Part shown: one piece after another, positions 1 through 8,955 of the stretch | How the letters are laid out: every line of letters begins with the position of its first letter | Numbering within the stretch: position 1 is the first letter of the stretch | NCBI GenBank assembly: GCA_951812735.1 | Contig: OX638332.1 | Location: forward strand, 814,732 to 878,731 | Length of the DNA: 64,000 bases | Source of the DNA: Candidatus Dadabacteria bacterium | Lineage (GTDB): Bacteria > Desulfobacterota_D > UBA1144 > Nemesobacterales > Nemesobacteraceae | Direction of reading: 5' to 3' | Program-made: the position numbers and the translations under genes | Notes under the pieces: model-generated | Databases searched by the model: none | Told to the model about the DNA's origin: nothing | The model's input: the letters and a program-made list of their open reading frames with translations, nothing else

Positions 1-466
1 CAAGAACCGATTTCTTGTTGATCCCCGATATCCTTGCCCCGTAGGCAACGTTCTCGTAGATTGATTTGGGAAACGGGTTTGATTTCTGAAACACCATGCC
101 GACACTTTTCCTAAGATCGGTAATGTCGACATCCGGATCGAATATGCTTTTGCGGTTAATGGATATGTTTCCCTCGATCCTGCAGCTGTCAACGAGATCG
201 TTTAAGCGGTTAAAGCAGCGAAGCAGCGTGGACTTGCCACAACCCGAAGGACCGATAAACGCAGTAGCCTTTTTTCTCGGTATGTTCATGCTGATATTCC
301 GAAGAGCCTGTTTCGTACCGTAAAAAAGACTTAGGTTTTCAACCTCGACCAAGGGGTCTGGAACGGTCTTCGCCTTCTCCGATCTTCGGGTCTCGGGAGC
401 CGGGGATATTCCGTTTGCCGGCGGGGCTTTAAATTCTTGCTTTTGCATCGCTTCTCCAGATATCAT
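1..466 (-). CDS. pstB: Phosphate ABC transporter ATP-binding protein PstB (3' part outside window)
   Basis: PstB is the cytoplasmic ATPase that drives the PstSCA phosphate importer. About 155 N-terminal residues are visible. A variable N-terminal extension of about 40 residues is followed by the ABC core with a Walker A motif reading GPSGCGKST and a Q-loop segment reading [14 protein letters not shown], which is typical of PstB. The signature and Walker B lie beyond position 1. I chose ATG 464-466 because a GGAGG lies 8 nt upstream; an in-frame ATG at 446-448 is the alternative. It is the last visible gene of pstSCAB, 33 nt after pstA. Identity is secure from motif and operon position. Confidence 0.95.
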   Translation of the reverse strand, partial: MISGEAMQKQEFKAPPANGISPAPETRRSEKAKTVPDPLVEVENLSLFYGTKQALRNISMNIPRKKATAFIGPSGCGKSTLLRCFNRLNDLVDSCRIEGNISINRKSIFDPDVDITDLRKSVGMVFQKSNPFPKSIYENVAYGARISGINKKSVL

Positions 467-499
467 GAAACTTTCCTCCAAATACCATACTCTATTACA

Positions 500-2119
500 T
501 TATACTGCGGAAGTCGCGTATTTTTTCCTTAGCCTGTTTCTTATTATTATTGCCGTTATGTTGAGGATAATCACTATCAGTATGAGCAGAAACGCCGTCA
601 TGAACACCATGGGTTTTGCGGCCTCGGCGTTTGGAGACTGAAAGCCGAGATCGTATATGTGAAACCCCAGATGCATGAACTTTCTCTCAAGGTGAAGAAA
701 AGGGAAATGCCCGTCTATGGGAAGATCCGGGGCAAGCTTCACAACGCCCGTTATCATAAGCGGCGCAACCTCTCCAGTGGCCCGGGCAATCGCCAGGATA
801 AGACCCGTGAGCATGGCCGGAAGCGCACTCGGAATAACGACTTTCCATGTGGTCTCGAACTTCGTGGCCCCGAGCGCCAGTGAGCCTTCCCTTATGTTTC
901 TCGGAACAGACGCAAGCCCCTCCTCAGTCGCAACTATCACGACGGGAACCGTAAGAAGCGCCAGGGTAAGCGACGCCCACAGTATGCCCCCCGTGCCGAA
1001 AGTCGGGTTTGGAAGCGCTTCTTTGAAGAACACCGAGTCGATTATGCCTCCTATTCCGTAGAGAAAAAATCCTACTCCGAAAACTCCGAAGACAATCGAC
1101 GGAACACCGGCTAGGTTATTAACGCATATCCTGACGATTCTGACCATTAGCCCCTGCTTTGCGTACTCCCGCAGATAAAGGGCCGCTATGACTCCGAAGG
1201 GCATGACCACTATGCTCATTAGGAGCACCATGAGCACCGTGCCGAAAATGGCGGGAAAGATCCCGCCCTCAGTGTTCGCCTCCCTCGGGTCATCGGATAT
1301 GAATCCCCAGAACCTCTCGACATAAAATCCCGCTTTCTGGGCAAATCCCATGTCGTTTGGGCGAAAGGCAAGGACGATCTTCCCAAGCGGCATTACCTTC
1401 TCGTCTCCCGCCGCGGAGAGCATCACCACCTCGTTTCTGGTAAGCTCCGTGTAGAGCTTCCCAAGCTCGGCCTCGCTTATCTTGTAGCGCGCTTCGTACT
1501 CCTCTATTTTCAGGCGGATCTCGGACTCCTTGGCTGGATTCGACTCGCTGCGCATGGAAAGGCCCCGGAGCTTTAGGCGCTGCTTTTCTATCCCATAGTT
1601 TATGTCCCCTATCTCTCCCTTTTCTATCTTGAGTATCTCGTCGTATATCTTGTTGGCGTCGTGTATGAGGTCCTCAAGCACCCCGAAAGCCCCGGGGGCG
1701 GTACCCGGGATTACCGTCCCGTTCTTTCTTATTTCCTTGAGGTAGCCATGGTAGTTACCCCACTCGCGCCGCTCAAGGATCACGGCCTCCGGGGGGTAGT
1801 CGATCGAAGCTATGTCCGTCTCGTCTATCCACCTGAAATCAAGGCCGTAGAGGTCCCTGTTTCCTATCTTGAGCTTGACGCGAAAATCCGAGTCGCTTTT
1901 TACTCCGCTGGTTCCGCGCACCAACTCCCTGCTTTGAAGCTGCCCCAGGTAGGTCGAACCGTCTTTGAGCGTGTAGTGCCCGATATCAACCGGCCACATG
2001 GAACCCAGTCCCTTTGTCGCTATCAGAAACAGGAGCCCCCCTATCATCACCAGCGTGACCATGAGGGCAAGGCCCGATATCCATACGTAGGCGTCGCCTG
2101 GTTTCCAGAGTCTAGGCAT
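500..2119 (-). CDS. pstA: Phosphate ABC transporter permease PstA, long form
   Basis: One of the two inner-membrane permeases of the Pst phosphate importer. At 539 aa it is much longer than the ~280-aa E. coli type. Residues about 15-37 form a membrane span. Residues about 40-290 are a soluble, probably periplasmic insertion with a charged, coiled-coil-like stretch (about 150-230). Residues about 295-535 hold the transport membrane domain with the EAA loop (LALGATKFETTWKVVIPSA) and the following ARATGEVAPL segment. Its start overlaps the pstC stop by 8 nt, implying translational coupling. Long PstA/PstC pairs with extra periplasmic domains are known in several proteobacteria; what the insert does is not known from sequence. 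Confidence 0.95.
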   Translation of the reverse strand: MPRLWKPGDAYVWISGLALMVTLVMIGGLLFLIATKGLGSMWPVDIGHYTLKDGSTYLGQLQSRELVRGTSGVKSDSDFRVKLKIGNRDLYGLDFRWIDETDIASIDYPPEAVILERREWGNYHGYLKEIRKNGTVIPGTAPGAFGVLEDLIHDANKIYDEILKIEKGEIGDINYGIEKQRLKLRGLSMRSESNPAKESEIRLKIEEYEARYKISEAELGKLYTELTRNEVVMLSAAGDEKVMPLGKIVLAFRPNDMGFAQKAGFYVERFWGFISDDPREANTEGGIFPAIFGTVLMVLLMSIVVMPFGVIAALYLREYAKQGLMVRIVRICVNNLAGVPSIVFGVFGVGFFLYGIGGIIDSVFFKEALPNPTFGTGGILWASLTLALLTVPVVIVATEEGLASVPRNIREGSLALGATKFETTWKVVIPSALPAMLTGLILAIARATGEVAPLMITGVVKLAPDLPIDGHFPFLHLERKFMHLGFHIYDLGFQSPNAEAAKPMVFMTAFLLILIVIILNITAIIIRNRLRKKYATSAV

Positions 2120-4406
2120 CGGACTGAGCGTACTTCCTTCTTAGTCTCTGGCGGAGAATTTCCGCCAGGGTGTTAAGCAAAAACGTGGCCAGAAACAGCA
2201 GGATCGCCGCGAGGAAAAGCACCCTGTAAAGTGTTCCCCCGTGCGGAGCCTCGGGAAGCTCGACCGCGATGTTGGCCGAAAGCGCCCGGAAGCCGTTAAA
2301 GAAGCTCCAGTCCATAACCGGCGTGTTGCCCGTGGCCATAAGCACGATCATCGTCTCTCCCACCGCTCTTCCGAAACCTATCATGACGGCCGAGAATATG
2401 CCGGCGCTTGCCGCGGGCAGAACTATCCTGATGGCGGTCTGCCATCTGTTGGCCCCGAGGGCCAAAGATCCCGAGGTCAGTGTTCTGGGGACGCTTGACA
2501 ACGCGTCCTCAGAGATGGTGAATATGATGGGAATCACAGTAAAGCCCATCGCGAATCCCACAACCAGCATGTTTCTCTGGTCGTATCGAAGATCGAATAT
2601 CCTGAAAAACCAGTCTTTAAAGTCCCCGGCAAAAATAAGGCTCTCGAGGGGGCTGTTTAACCAGAGGGAAAGCGCAGCCGCGATCCCTATCACGCCCACC
2701 AGCGTGAAAAGTTCGACTCCCATCCGGAACCTCCCGGAGAGCGAAAACGGAAGACGGTACCAGAGAAAAAGCGCAAGCAGAGTGAGCCCGATCACCATAA
2801 ACGGCATCACGAGGATCGCGACGAAGATATTCTCAAGCAGCGGTGCAAGCCAAAGGCCCGCCAGGAATCCGAGAACGACGCTCGGAAGCGCCGCCATCAC
2901 TTCTATTACGGGCTTTACCACGTTCCTTATTGATGGATGCAGGAACTGTGAAACGCAGATGGCCGCCAGGATCGCAAGAGGAATCGAGAGTATCATCGTG
3001 TATAGGGCGCCCTTTAGGGTTCCGTAGGCAAGCGGCGTCAGGCTGAACTTGGGCTCAAACTCGTCCGTTCCTCCCGTTGACTGCCACACGTATTCGGGCT
3101 TGTCGTAGCCCTCGTACCATATCTTTGCGAAAAGGGAGCGAAAATTCGTCTCGGGGTGCGGGTTATCAAGATAATAGCTTGAAAGCACCATGTCTGAATC
3201 CACCGCCACCACCCCGTTTGCCTTGGGAGAAAAGGTAAGCCCGGCATAGGGTTTTCCCTCACCCGGAAAGTCAACCTGCTTTACCGCAGAAGTCGCCTGG
3301 TAAAGAGAAATGTTCCCGGAGGTGTCGGAAGCTATGAAGCTCCTTCCCCTCTGCGATGCTGAGAACTTGTCTACCGGGCCCGGAAGCGGGGGAAGAGCGT
3401 GTACTTTCGTGAGCTTGTTTCCTTCGCCACCGCCTGTGGTCTCAAACCACACGCTCACGTTTCCCGCGGCGTCACCGACAACAAGCGAGCGGTGACCCAG
3501 AAGAAAACCTAATTCGGTAACTGCCACCCCGGGATCCGCGGTAGCCTCAAGCGTGGATTTAAGTTCAGGAGAGGAGGAATCTGAAAGCGACCAGTGATAA
3601 AGCTTCCCGCCTGCAGTGGAGACGTAGAGGTTCTCCGTTTCGGAATCGACTTGCACCGCGGTGACCGCTGCTCCTCCAAGTTCCATGGTAAGATCAGTTG
3701 TGAATATCTCGGTTTCGCTCTCCCCCAAAAACCCTTCCTCTTCGACCTCAGCGTAGATGACAAGACGCCCGGAAGCCGTGTAGGCCGCAACCACTGGAGC
3801 TCCGGTCTCGGGAGAGCTCTGGTAGGCGAAGATTTCTATCGGTTCCCCCGTTACCTGAATAGCCTCTCTCTCCGTCACCCTCGACACTATGGTTCTTTCG
3901 ATCCCCTCGCGGAACTCGACTGTGAAACTGACATCGAAAGGAACTATGCGACCTTCCCGGTCAGAAATCGCATAGGAAGCATTGGTTTCTGCGTTGTAAA
4001 AAGAAGTGTAGCCAGCTGTTTTATGGGAAAGGGTATGGGTTCTGAGAAGCTTCGGTTCTTCCCCAAGCGTGAAGAAACGGACGGAACCCATAGAGTCTAT
4101 AGTGAAGATCTGCTTCCTGTACTCATCCACACCTATGTCAAAGACGCGTATTTTGTCCGAAGCCGCCCCGGAACCCAGACGATCCCCCATCTCCGAGACG
4201 CTTTCAAGCCTCTTCTCAGGGCTTTTCCACAGAGGAATGGTCTCGAGCCCTATGAAAAAGAGTATCGCTATGATGCAGAAGATGATCCCCGCGCCGCCGA
4301 CAAATACCACGTGCCTTGCAAGCCTGTCGTAGAACTTTCTTCTCTGTATCTGCTTTCGCTTCGAACTTTCGGTTGTTCCCAGCAGGTCGGGGTTATCGTT
4401 TGACAA
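2112..4406 (-). CDS. pstC: Phosphate ABC transporter permease PstC, long form
   Basis: Partner permease of PstA. It has 764 aa, against about 320 in the short form. One N-terminal span (about 33-53) is followed by a ~400-residue insertion (about 60-455) with recurring beta-strand blocks that look propeller-like, such as DSMGSVRFF, SASGRLVIY and DAAGNVSVW. The conserved permease domain (about 460-755) carries the EAA loop (LALGANRWQTAIRIVLPAA) and GRAVGETMIV. The gene lies 129 nt after pstS and overlaps pstA by 8 nt. The propeller-like reading is by eye only. A role in sensing or in docking PstS is inference. Confidence 0.95.
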   Translation of the reverse strand: MSNDNPDLLGTTESSKRKQIQRRKFYDRLARHVVFVGGAGIIFCIIAILFFIGLETIPLWKSPEKRLESVSEMGDRLGSGAASDKIRVFDIGVDEYRKQIFTIDSMGSVRFFTLGEEPKLLRTHTLSHKTAGYTSFYNAETNASYAISDREGRIVPFDVSFTVEFREGIERTIVSRVTEREAIQVTGEPIEIFAYQSSPETGAPVVAAYTASGRLVIYAEVEEEGFLGESETEIFTTDLTMELGGAAVTAVQVDSETENLYVSTAGGKLYHWSLSDSSSPELKSTLEATADPGVAVTELGFLLGHRSLVVGDAAGNVSVWFETTGGGEGNKLTKVHALPPLPGPVDKFSASQRGRSFIASDTSGNISLYQATSAVKQVDFPGEGKPYAGLTFSPKANGVVAVDSDMVLSSYYLDNPHPETNFRSLFAKIWYEGYDKPEYVWQSTGGTDEFEPKFSLTPLAYGTLKGALYTMILSIPLAILAAICVSQFLHPSIRNVVKPVIEVMAALPSVVLGFLAGLWLAPLLENIFVAILVMPFMVIGLTLLALFLWYRLPFSLSGRFRMGVELFTLVGVIGIAAALSLWLNSPLESLIFAGDFKDWFFRIFDLRYDQRNMLVVGFAMGFTVIPIIFTISEDALSSVPRTLTSGSLALGANRWQTAIRIVLPAASAGIFSAVMIGFGRAVGETMIVLMATGNTPVMDWSFFNGFRALSANIAVELPEAPHGGTLYRVLFLAAILLFLATFLLNTLAEILRQRLRRKYAQSDA

Positions 4407-4488
4407 TGGAAGTTACCTTAGCCTGAGATATCGCTTAGCAAACAGGCAATTTTAAATGAAATTTCGTATGCGGTAAACGGCAACCGCC

Positions 4489-4513
4489 CGCGGACCCCAC
4501 CCCGGGACCCGCG
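4489..4513 (-). other. GC-rich inverted repeat between pstS and pstC
   Basis: Arms CGCGG (4489-4493) and CCGCG (4509-4513) bracket a C/G-rich loop in the 129-nt pstS-pstC gap. No U-tract follows on the minus strand. In binding-protein operons such stems often protect the 3' end of the upstream message, giving more PstS than permease. That role is inference here, and the stem is short. Confidence 0.25.
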
Positions 4514-4535
4514 CGCAAGCCGTATGACCTGTTCG

Positions 4536-5528
4536 TCAGTTCGCACCTATAGTGGCTCTCAGTTCGGAAACCTTGGCGGCAGACAGCGGAAGATAGCCAT
4601 CTTTTATGACTATTTCCTGTCCCTGCCTGCTCAGAATGTATTTCAGGAACTCGAGGCGAAGCGGGTCAAGCGCTTCGTTCGGCTTCTTGTTAACGTAGAG
4701 ATAAAGATACCTTCCGAGCGGATATTTTTTGCCGACGATATTTTCGAGGTTGGGCTCAAAACAGCCCTTCTCGACAGTCTTGGCAAGCTTGATCGCCTTC
4801 ACCCCGGATGTCTTGTAACCGATACCACTGTAGCCGACACCCTGGAGATCCTCGGTAACTCCCTGCACAACGGCGGAGGATCCCGGCTGCTCTTTGACTG
4901 TGTCCTTGTAGTCGCCTTTGCAAAGCGCCTTCTTCTTGAAGTAACCGTAGGTGCCCGAAGCCGAGTTTCGCCCGTAGACACTTATCGGTTTATTGGCCCA
5001 GTCGCCACCGATTCCCGTGGCCCCCCAGATGTTGATGTCGCTTCCGCCGCCGCATTTTCTATTCTTCGAGAAAATGGCGTCAACCTGCTTTATCGAGAGA
5101 CATTCGGTCGGGTTATCCTTGTTAACGTAAACCGCAAGAGCGTCAATTGACGTCGGAATTGCGGTCGGCTTGTAGCCAGCTACCTTCTCGAAGGCGTCGA
5201 CTTCTTTTGATTTCATCATTCTTGACATGGGTCCGAACTGCGAAGTCCCCGCTATGAGAGCCGGAGGAGCAGTGCTTGAGCCCTTGCCCTCTATCTGGCA
5301 TTTAACGTTGGGATAGAACTTGGCGAATCCCTCGCACCAGAACGTCATAAGATTGTTCATGGTATCGGAACCCACGCTGTCTATGTTTCCCGAAACACCC
5401 GGCACTTTAGTGTAGGAAGGTATGGCCGGGTCAACCTTAACCGTTTGGGCACCTGCGACAAAACCGAGGGCAAGTGCGCAGACAATCGCAAAAAGCGTAA
5501 AAGACAACGTAACACTCAAATTCTTCAT
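4536..5528 (-). CDS. pstS: Phosphate-binding periplasmic protein PstS
   Basis: High-affinity phosphate receptor that delivers phosphate to PstCA in the periplasm; 330 aa. Residues 1-27 are a signal peptide ending in VAGAQT-type cleavage context. Typical PstS blocks follow: GSDTMNNLM near the mature N-terminus, GKGSSTAPPALIAG, the hinge SIDALAVYVNKDNP, and GRNSASGTYGYF, whose Ser/Thr/Arg residues normally bind phosphate. It heads the operon (pstS-pstC-pstA-pstB) and a Pho box lies upstream at 5590-5633. An AAGGAGG ribosome-binding site supports the start. PhoU is not in the window. Confidence 0.96.
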   Translation of the reverse strand: MKNLSVTLSFTLFAIVCALALGFVAGAQTVKVDPAIPSYTKVPGVSGNIDSVGSDTMNNLMTFWCEGFAKFYPNVKCQIEGKGSSTAPPALIAGTSQFGPMSRMMKSKEVDAFEKVAGYKPTAIPTSIDALAVYVNKDNPTECLSIKQVDAIFSKNRKCGGGSDINIWGATGIGGDWANKPISVYGRNSASGTYGYFKKKALCKGDYKDTVKEQPGSSAVVQGVTEDLQGVGYSGIGYKTSGVKAIKLAKTVEKGCFEPNLENIVGKKYPLGRYLYLYVNKKPNEALDPLRLEFLKYILSRQGQEIVIKDGYLPLSAAKVSELRATIGAN

Positions 5529-5589
5529 TACGAGAATCCTCCTTAAGATAGTGGAAACAAACTAAGTAAGTTGGATTAATTTAAACTCA

Positions 5590-5633
5590 GAAAGGTTAAG
5601 CGGGTGTTAAGAAGCAATTAAAGAAAGGTAAAC
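5590..5633 (-). promoter_or_regulatory. Pho box (four 11-bp units) upstream of pstS
   Basis: Read on the minus strand, four consecutive 11-nt units are GTTTACCTTTC, TTTAATTGCTT, CTTAACACCCG and CTTAACCTTTC. Each starts with a (C/G)TTAAC-like 7-mer followed by a 4-nt spacer. Eleven-nt periodic TTAAC-type direct repeats are the known architecture of PhoB/PhoP binding sites. The array ends about 60 nt upstream of the pstS start, as expected for an activator site. The promoter -10 is not obvious. Confidence 0.75.
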
Positions 5634-5680
5634 AAAGAAGACGAGGGAAGCAGAGGAAAGAAAAGGGCCGCGGAACCGTA

Positions 5681-6520
5681 CTAGCGTTTGGACCCCTCAG
5701 CGATCATGATGCGATTGTTGGGAACCTTCTCACTGTTTTCATAGTATTCCATGGCCTCGGGCATCCACCTGCGGAGGTTTTTTATCCTGGTTCTGTACCC
5801 CGGGTGGGTAGATAGAAACTCGGGCGGGGCTCCCTTGCCCGCGGCCCCCATCCTCTCCCAGAAGGGAATCGCCTCGCGCGGGTCATAGCCGGCCTTCGCC
5901 ATGTATATGAGGCCTATCCTGTCGGCTTCTGCCTCCTGCTTTCTTGAAAACGGCAATGCGACCACAAGGGCCGTCCCAATCCCGTAGGCCGCAAGAACTC
6001 TGCCCGTGGTTTTTTTATCCTTTTTCTTCATGGCCGACGCAAGGGCCGCAGAACCCATCTCGAGCAAAATCCCTAGACTCATCCTCTCCCCGCCGTGGCG
6101 CGCCGTGGCGTGGGCGACCTCGTGGGCCATCACGGTAGCTAGTCCCGCGTCGGTCTTCGCAACGGGCATCATCCCGGTGTAGACTCCGATTTTCCCCCCG
6201 GGAAGCGCAAAGGCGTTTACCTGCTTGTCGTTATCAAAGACGGTGTACCGCCACCGCAGGTTAGGGGTGTGCGAGACCGCGGCTATGCGCTGTCCCACCC
6301 TCCTCACGGTGCGGGCGTAGTGCTTGTTCGACGAGATTTTCTCGGTCTCGAGCATGTTCAGGTACGCACTTGCGCCGAGTTGCATCTCAAAGGCTTGGGG
6401 AAGAATTATAAACTGCGTTCTGTTGGTAATGGGCGCCTTGGCACACGCAACCAGAACAAACACAAGGAGCAGTAAGCCCGCGGGAAAAAGTTTTCTCTTT
6501 GAGATCATCTCTTTTCTCAT
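5681..6520 (-). CDS. M48-family zinc metalloprotease, lipoprotein
   Basis: Probable envelope zinc metallopeptidase of the M48 family, related to the BepA/LoiP quality-control proteases. It has 279 aa. Residues 11-26 form a lipoprotein signal with the lipobox LVAC (Cys26), so it is probably membrane-anchored in the periplasm. The zinc motif HEVAH is at 133-137 (MAHEVAHATARHGG), and the third ligand is probably Glu198 in the QEAEAD helix. There is no TPR tail, so it is the short LoiP-like form. Start is ATG 6518-6520 or the in-frame ATG at 6506-6508. It lies 152 nt upstream of pstS on the same strand with the Pho box in between, so it is probably a separate unit. Confidence 0.9.
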   Translation of the reverse strand: MRKEMISKRKLFPAGLLLLVFVLVACAKAPITNRTQFIILPQAFEMQLGASAYLNMLETEKISSNKHYARTVRRVGQRIAAVSHTPNLRWRYTVFDNDKQVNAFALPGGKIGVYTGMMPVAKTDAGLATVMAHEVAHATARHGGERMSLGILLEMGSAALASAMKKKDKKTTGRVLAAYGIGTALVVALPFSRKQEAEADRIGLIYMAKAGYDPREAIPFWERMGAAGKGAPPEFLSTHPGYRTRIKNLRRWMPEAMEYYENSEKVPNNRIMIAEGSKR

Positions 6521-6629
6521 AACAAGGCCGGCGGAGCCGCAATACCAAAAACCATGCCCGTGAAACTGTCAGAGACCAAGCTTAACTCACTCCAAACTTC
6601 TTTGCCATCCCCGCAGATTCGATCCTTTT

Positions 6630-7010
6630 TCACTGGTAACATCTTGAAAAAGCCATGAAGCGGTAATTGGCGTTCAGCGCACACTGGTGGTAAGCCTGGA
6701 AATTGGCGGCCATGATCGAATCTCCCGCACCCGCTCCATGGCCGTAACCCTGCGGGTTAAGGACCAGAGCAACGCACCTTGACGAAAAAGTGTAGGCGAG
6801 TCTGCAGTTAAGCCCGCCGCGGAGCATGCAGTCAGTCGCTGAGAAAACAACGGACAGGCTGCTGTTAGGGCTTGTGCCTACTCCCCACGCGCAACTTCCC
6901 CCCTTCCTTTCGTCAAGCGAGATGGAGATGTAGGTCTTCGGTTTTTCGTCAAAGGCGTAAACGGATCCAGCGAGAAAAAACACAACTGAAATGAAAACAA
7001 TTCTTCTCAT
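6630..7010 (-). CDS. Small secreted Cys-rich protein, DUF4189-like
   Basis: A 126-aa exported protein of unknown function. The signal peptide is residues 1-19 (ends SVYAF). The mature part has a Cys-A-W-G start, two further Cys near GGLNCRLAY, then SRCVAL, and a Gly-rich GYGHGAGAGD block followed by an alanine-helix Cys (HQCAL) and a terminal Cys. This spacing resembles DUF4189, a disulfide-rich domain found in secreted bacterial proteins. I start at ATG 7008-7010 because GGGGAGG lies 9 nt upstream and the signal peptide begins there; an in-frame extension to 7064 lacks these. Family assignment is by pattern only. Confidence 0.7.
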   Translation of the reverse strand: MRRIVFISVVFFLAGSVYAFDEKPKTYISISLDERKGGSCAWGVGTSPNSSLSVVFSATDCMLRGGLNCRLAYTFSSRCVALVLNPQGYGHGAGAGDSIMAANFQAYHQCALNANYRFMAFSRCYQ

Positions 7011-7087
7011 CGCCGAAATCCTCCCCGGACTAAAAAAACTCTCCCCGTCCCCGCGAAAAAACACTCAATCAGAAAGCGACGGCCCCT

Positions 7088-8260
7088 CTAGGAAAGATCC
7101 GCCTCCCTCATTCTCTTCATGCCCTCGTCTATATCATCATCTGCACAGGCGTAGGTAACCCTGACGTAACCCTCTCCCTGGCTTCCGAAGGCAGTGCCCG
7201 CAACGACGGCAACCGCCGCGCGCTCAACCAGTCTGTCGGTGAACTCCTGAGAGGTAAGTCCCGTGCCGGATATATCGGCAAAGGCGTAAAAAGCTCCGTC
7301 GGGAGTGTCACATGTTATGCCATCAACACTGTTCAGTCCGGCGACCATACGGTCCCTTTTCTGCTCAAGCAAAACGAGCTTGTTATCGACCCAGTCCTGC
7401 GGTCCCGTAAGAGCGGCGTGCGCGGCTTTCTGTATGAATGCCGCAACGTTCGTGATCGAGTCCTGAAGGAATATCGAGAGCTTGTCGATAACGGGTTTCG
7501 GAGCCACTGTCCATCCTATTCTCCATCCCGTCATAGCCCACGTCTTTGAGAACGTATCTATGCAGATCACCCTGTCGCGTATGCTCTCTATCGAGGATAT
7601 GGAGAGATGGGGTTTTCCGAAGGTGACCTGAGAAAATATCTCGTCCGATATGATCATAACCTGCGGGTGGCGCTCAAGCATGTCGGCTATCTCCTGGGGG
7701 TTTTCCACCAAGTGACCGTTCGGCCTCTGCGGGGTGTTTATGATCACAAGCTTGGTCTTGGGGGTGATAAGTTCTTCGAGCTTCTCAACGTCGAATTGCC
7801 AGTCGGGCTTCGTTAACGGAGTGTGCTTTACCACGGCGTTTGCGTACTTGGCCCATACCTCATCAGGGGGATATCCCGGGTTCGGGAATATAACTTCGTC
7901 CCCGTCCTCAAGAAAGGTAAGAAGGTTCATTGTAAGGGAGTGCTTGGCTCCCGCCGTCACTATAACCTCATCAGGTTCCGTAGGTCTTCCCCGCTCAAGC
8001 ATCTTCTCCGCTATGGCTTCCCTGAGCTCCGGAAGTCCCGGGCCTGGATCATACCTTACGTAACCGTCTCTAAGCGCCTGCTCCGTAGCGTCAAGAACAT
8101 GCTCCGGCGTATCGAAATCGGGCCCTTGATAATCACCTTTTTCAAAGTGAATGATCTTCTGTCCCGTCTTTCTCTCGATCTCCCTGGCGACCCTCATGCT
8201 CGCCCACTGCTTCGGCGGAACAAAGTGCTTGGTCCGCGAACTGTATCCATATGATGACAT
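7088..8260 (-). CDS. Class I/II PLP-dependent aminotransferase
   Basis: Fold-type I aminotransferase of the aspartate aminotransferase group (subgroup I-gamma-like), 390 aa, cytoplasmic. The PLP lysine is Lys239 in SKTWAMTGWRIGW. The cofactor Asp/Tyr region is SDEIFS (206-210), and a C-terminal YVRVTYA motif carries the carboxylate-binding Arg. Oddity: the usual NPTG loop reads QRPNG (178-182), with Arg where the conserved Asn sits, so substrate or cofactor contacts may differ. It follows the tetR gene by 33 nt on the same strand and is probably co-transcribed and autoregulated with it. Substrate cannot be set from sequence. Confidence 0.9.
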   Translation of the reverse strand: MSSYGYSSRTKHFVPPKQWASMRVAREIERKTGQKIIHFEKGDYQGPDFDTPEHVLDATEQALRDGYVRYDPGPGLPELREAIAEKMLERGRPTEPDEVIVTAGAKHSLTMNLLTFLEDGDEVIFPNPGYPPDEVWAKYANAVVKHTPLTKPDWQFDVEKLEELITPKTKLVIINTPQRPNGHLVENPQEIADMLERHPQVMIISDEIFSQVTFGKPHLSISSIESIRDRVICIDTFSKTWAMTGWRIGWTVAPKPVIDKLSIFLQDSITNVAAFIQKAAHAALTGPQDWVDNKLVLLEQKRDRMVAGLNSVDGITCDTPDGAFYAFADISGTGLTSQEFTDRLVERAAVAVVAGTAFGSQGEGYVRVTYACADDDIDEGMKRMREADLS

Positions 8261-8293
8261 AACTCCTCTCCTCCTTAATTTTTTTCAAAAAGC

Positions 8294-8923
8294 TTAAGAG
8301 TCTGTGTTTACAAGCAGTCCCGAAGCAAGCTGCGAGAAGACGGCGTCAGCCACCTCTCCCGCGTCAATCGAGAAATCGTGGTGAACCATTACCGCGCCCA
8401 CGGCCCCGTAGAGCATAAGGGCGCGGAGTCTTGGGTTCTGTTTCACGAAGCTTCCTTCGTCAATGCCTTTTTCTATTATTCTTTCGTAGAGCCTAACGCG
8501 CCGCGTTCTCCATTTCTCGGTAAGCTCAAAGTGCTCCTTAAGAAGATGAGTCTCGTCGCGGCTGAGTATCCGAAGAACCTTGAGGTTCTGTCTGTAGAAA
8601 GTGAATATGGTTGAAAGCAGCTTTCGAAGCTTGAGGGGAGCGGGGTCTGAGTTTTCTATTTCCTTGTGCAGAAGCGTTTCTATTGCCTCGAAGCTTTCCT
8701 TGAGGATTTCGAGGTAGAGGTTCTCTTTCGAGGAGAAATAGTTGTAGATGGTTCCCTTCGATACGCCCATCTCTTCAGCTATCTCTTCCATGGTGAGTTC
8801 GTGATAGCCTTTTTCAGAGAAAAGATCGGTCGCCGTTCTGAGTATCTCATCGCGGCGGCGGAATCTTCTGGATGTTTTTGCGCTTGACGTGCTTCTCTTG
8901 GGAACGCTGTTTGCCTGAACCAT
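8294..8923 (-). CDS. TetR/AcrR-family transcriptional regulator
   Basis: DNA-binding repressor, about 209 aa from ATG 8921-8923 (a GTG three codons upstream, at 8930-8932, is possible). The helix-turn-helix covers residues about 25-70: ILRTATDLFSEKGYHELTM, EEIAEEMGVSKGTIYNYF and SSKENLYLEIL are textbook TetR. The C-terminal ligand/dimer domain is divergent. A 20-bp perfect palindrome sits just upstream of the start and touches the promoter -10, so it very likely represses its own transcription and that of the downstream aminotransferase. The ligand is unknown. Confidence 0.92.
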   Translation of the reverse strand: MVQANSVPKRSTSSAKTSRRFRRRDEILRTATDLFSEKGYHELTMEEIAEEMGVSKGTIYNYFSSKENLYLEILKESFEAIETLLHKEIENSDPAPLKLRKLLSTIFTFYRQNLKVLRILSRDETHLLKEHFELTEKWRTRRVRLYERIIEKGIDEGSFVKQNPRLRALMLYGAVGAVMVHHDFSIDAGEVADAVFSQLASGLLVNTDS

Positions 8924-8935
8924 ATTCCTCACCCA

Positions 8936-8955
8936 CTGACTGACTCGTCAGTCAG
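8936..8955 (-). promoter_or_regulatory. Palindromic operator for the adjacent TetR regulator
   Basis: Perfect inverted repeat with arms CTGACTGAC and GTCAGTCAG around a 2-nt centre. It overlaps the last two bases of the predicted -10 and extends to within 13 nt of the ATG. Arm length and position are as expected for a TetR-family operator that blocks transcription initiation. Confidence 0.8.
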
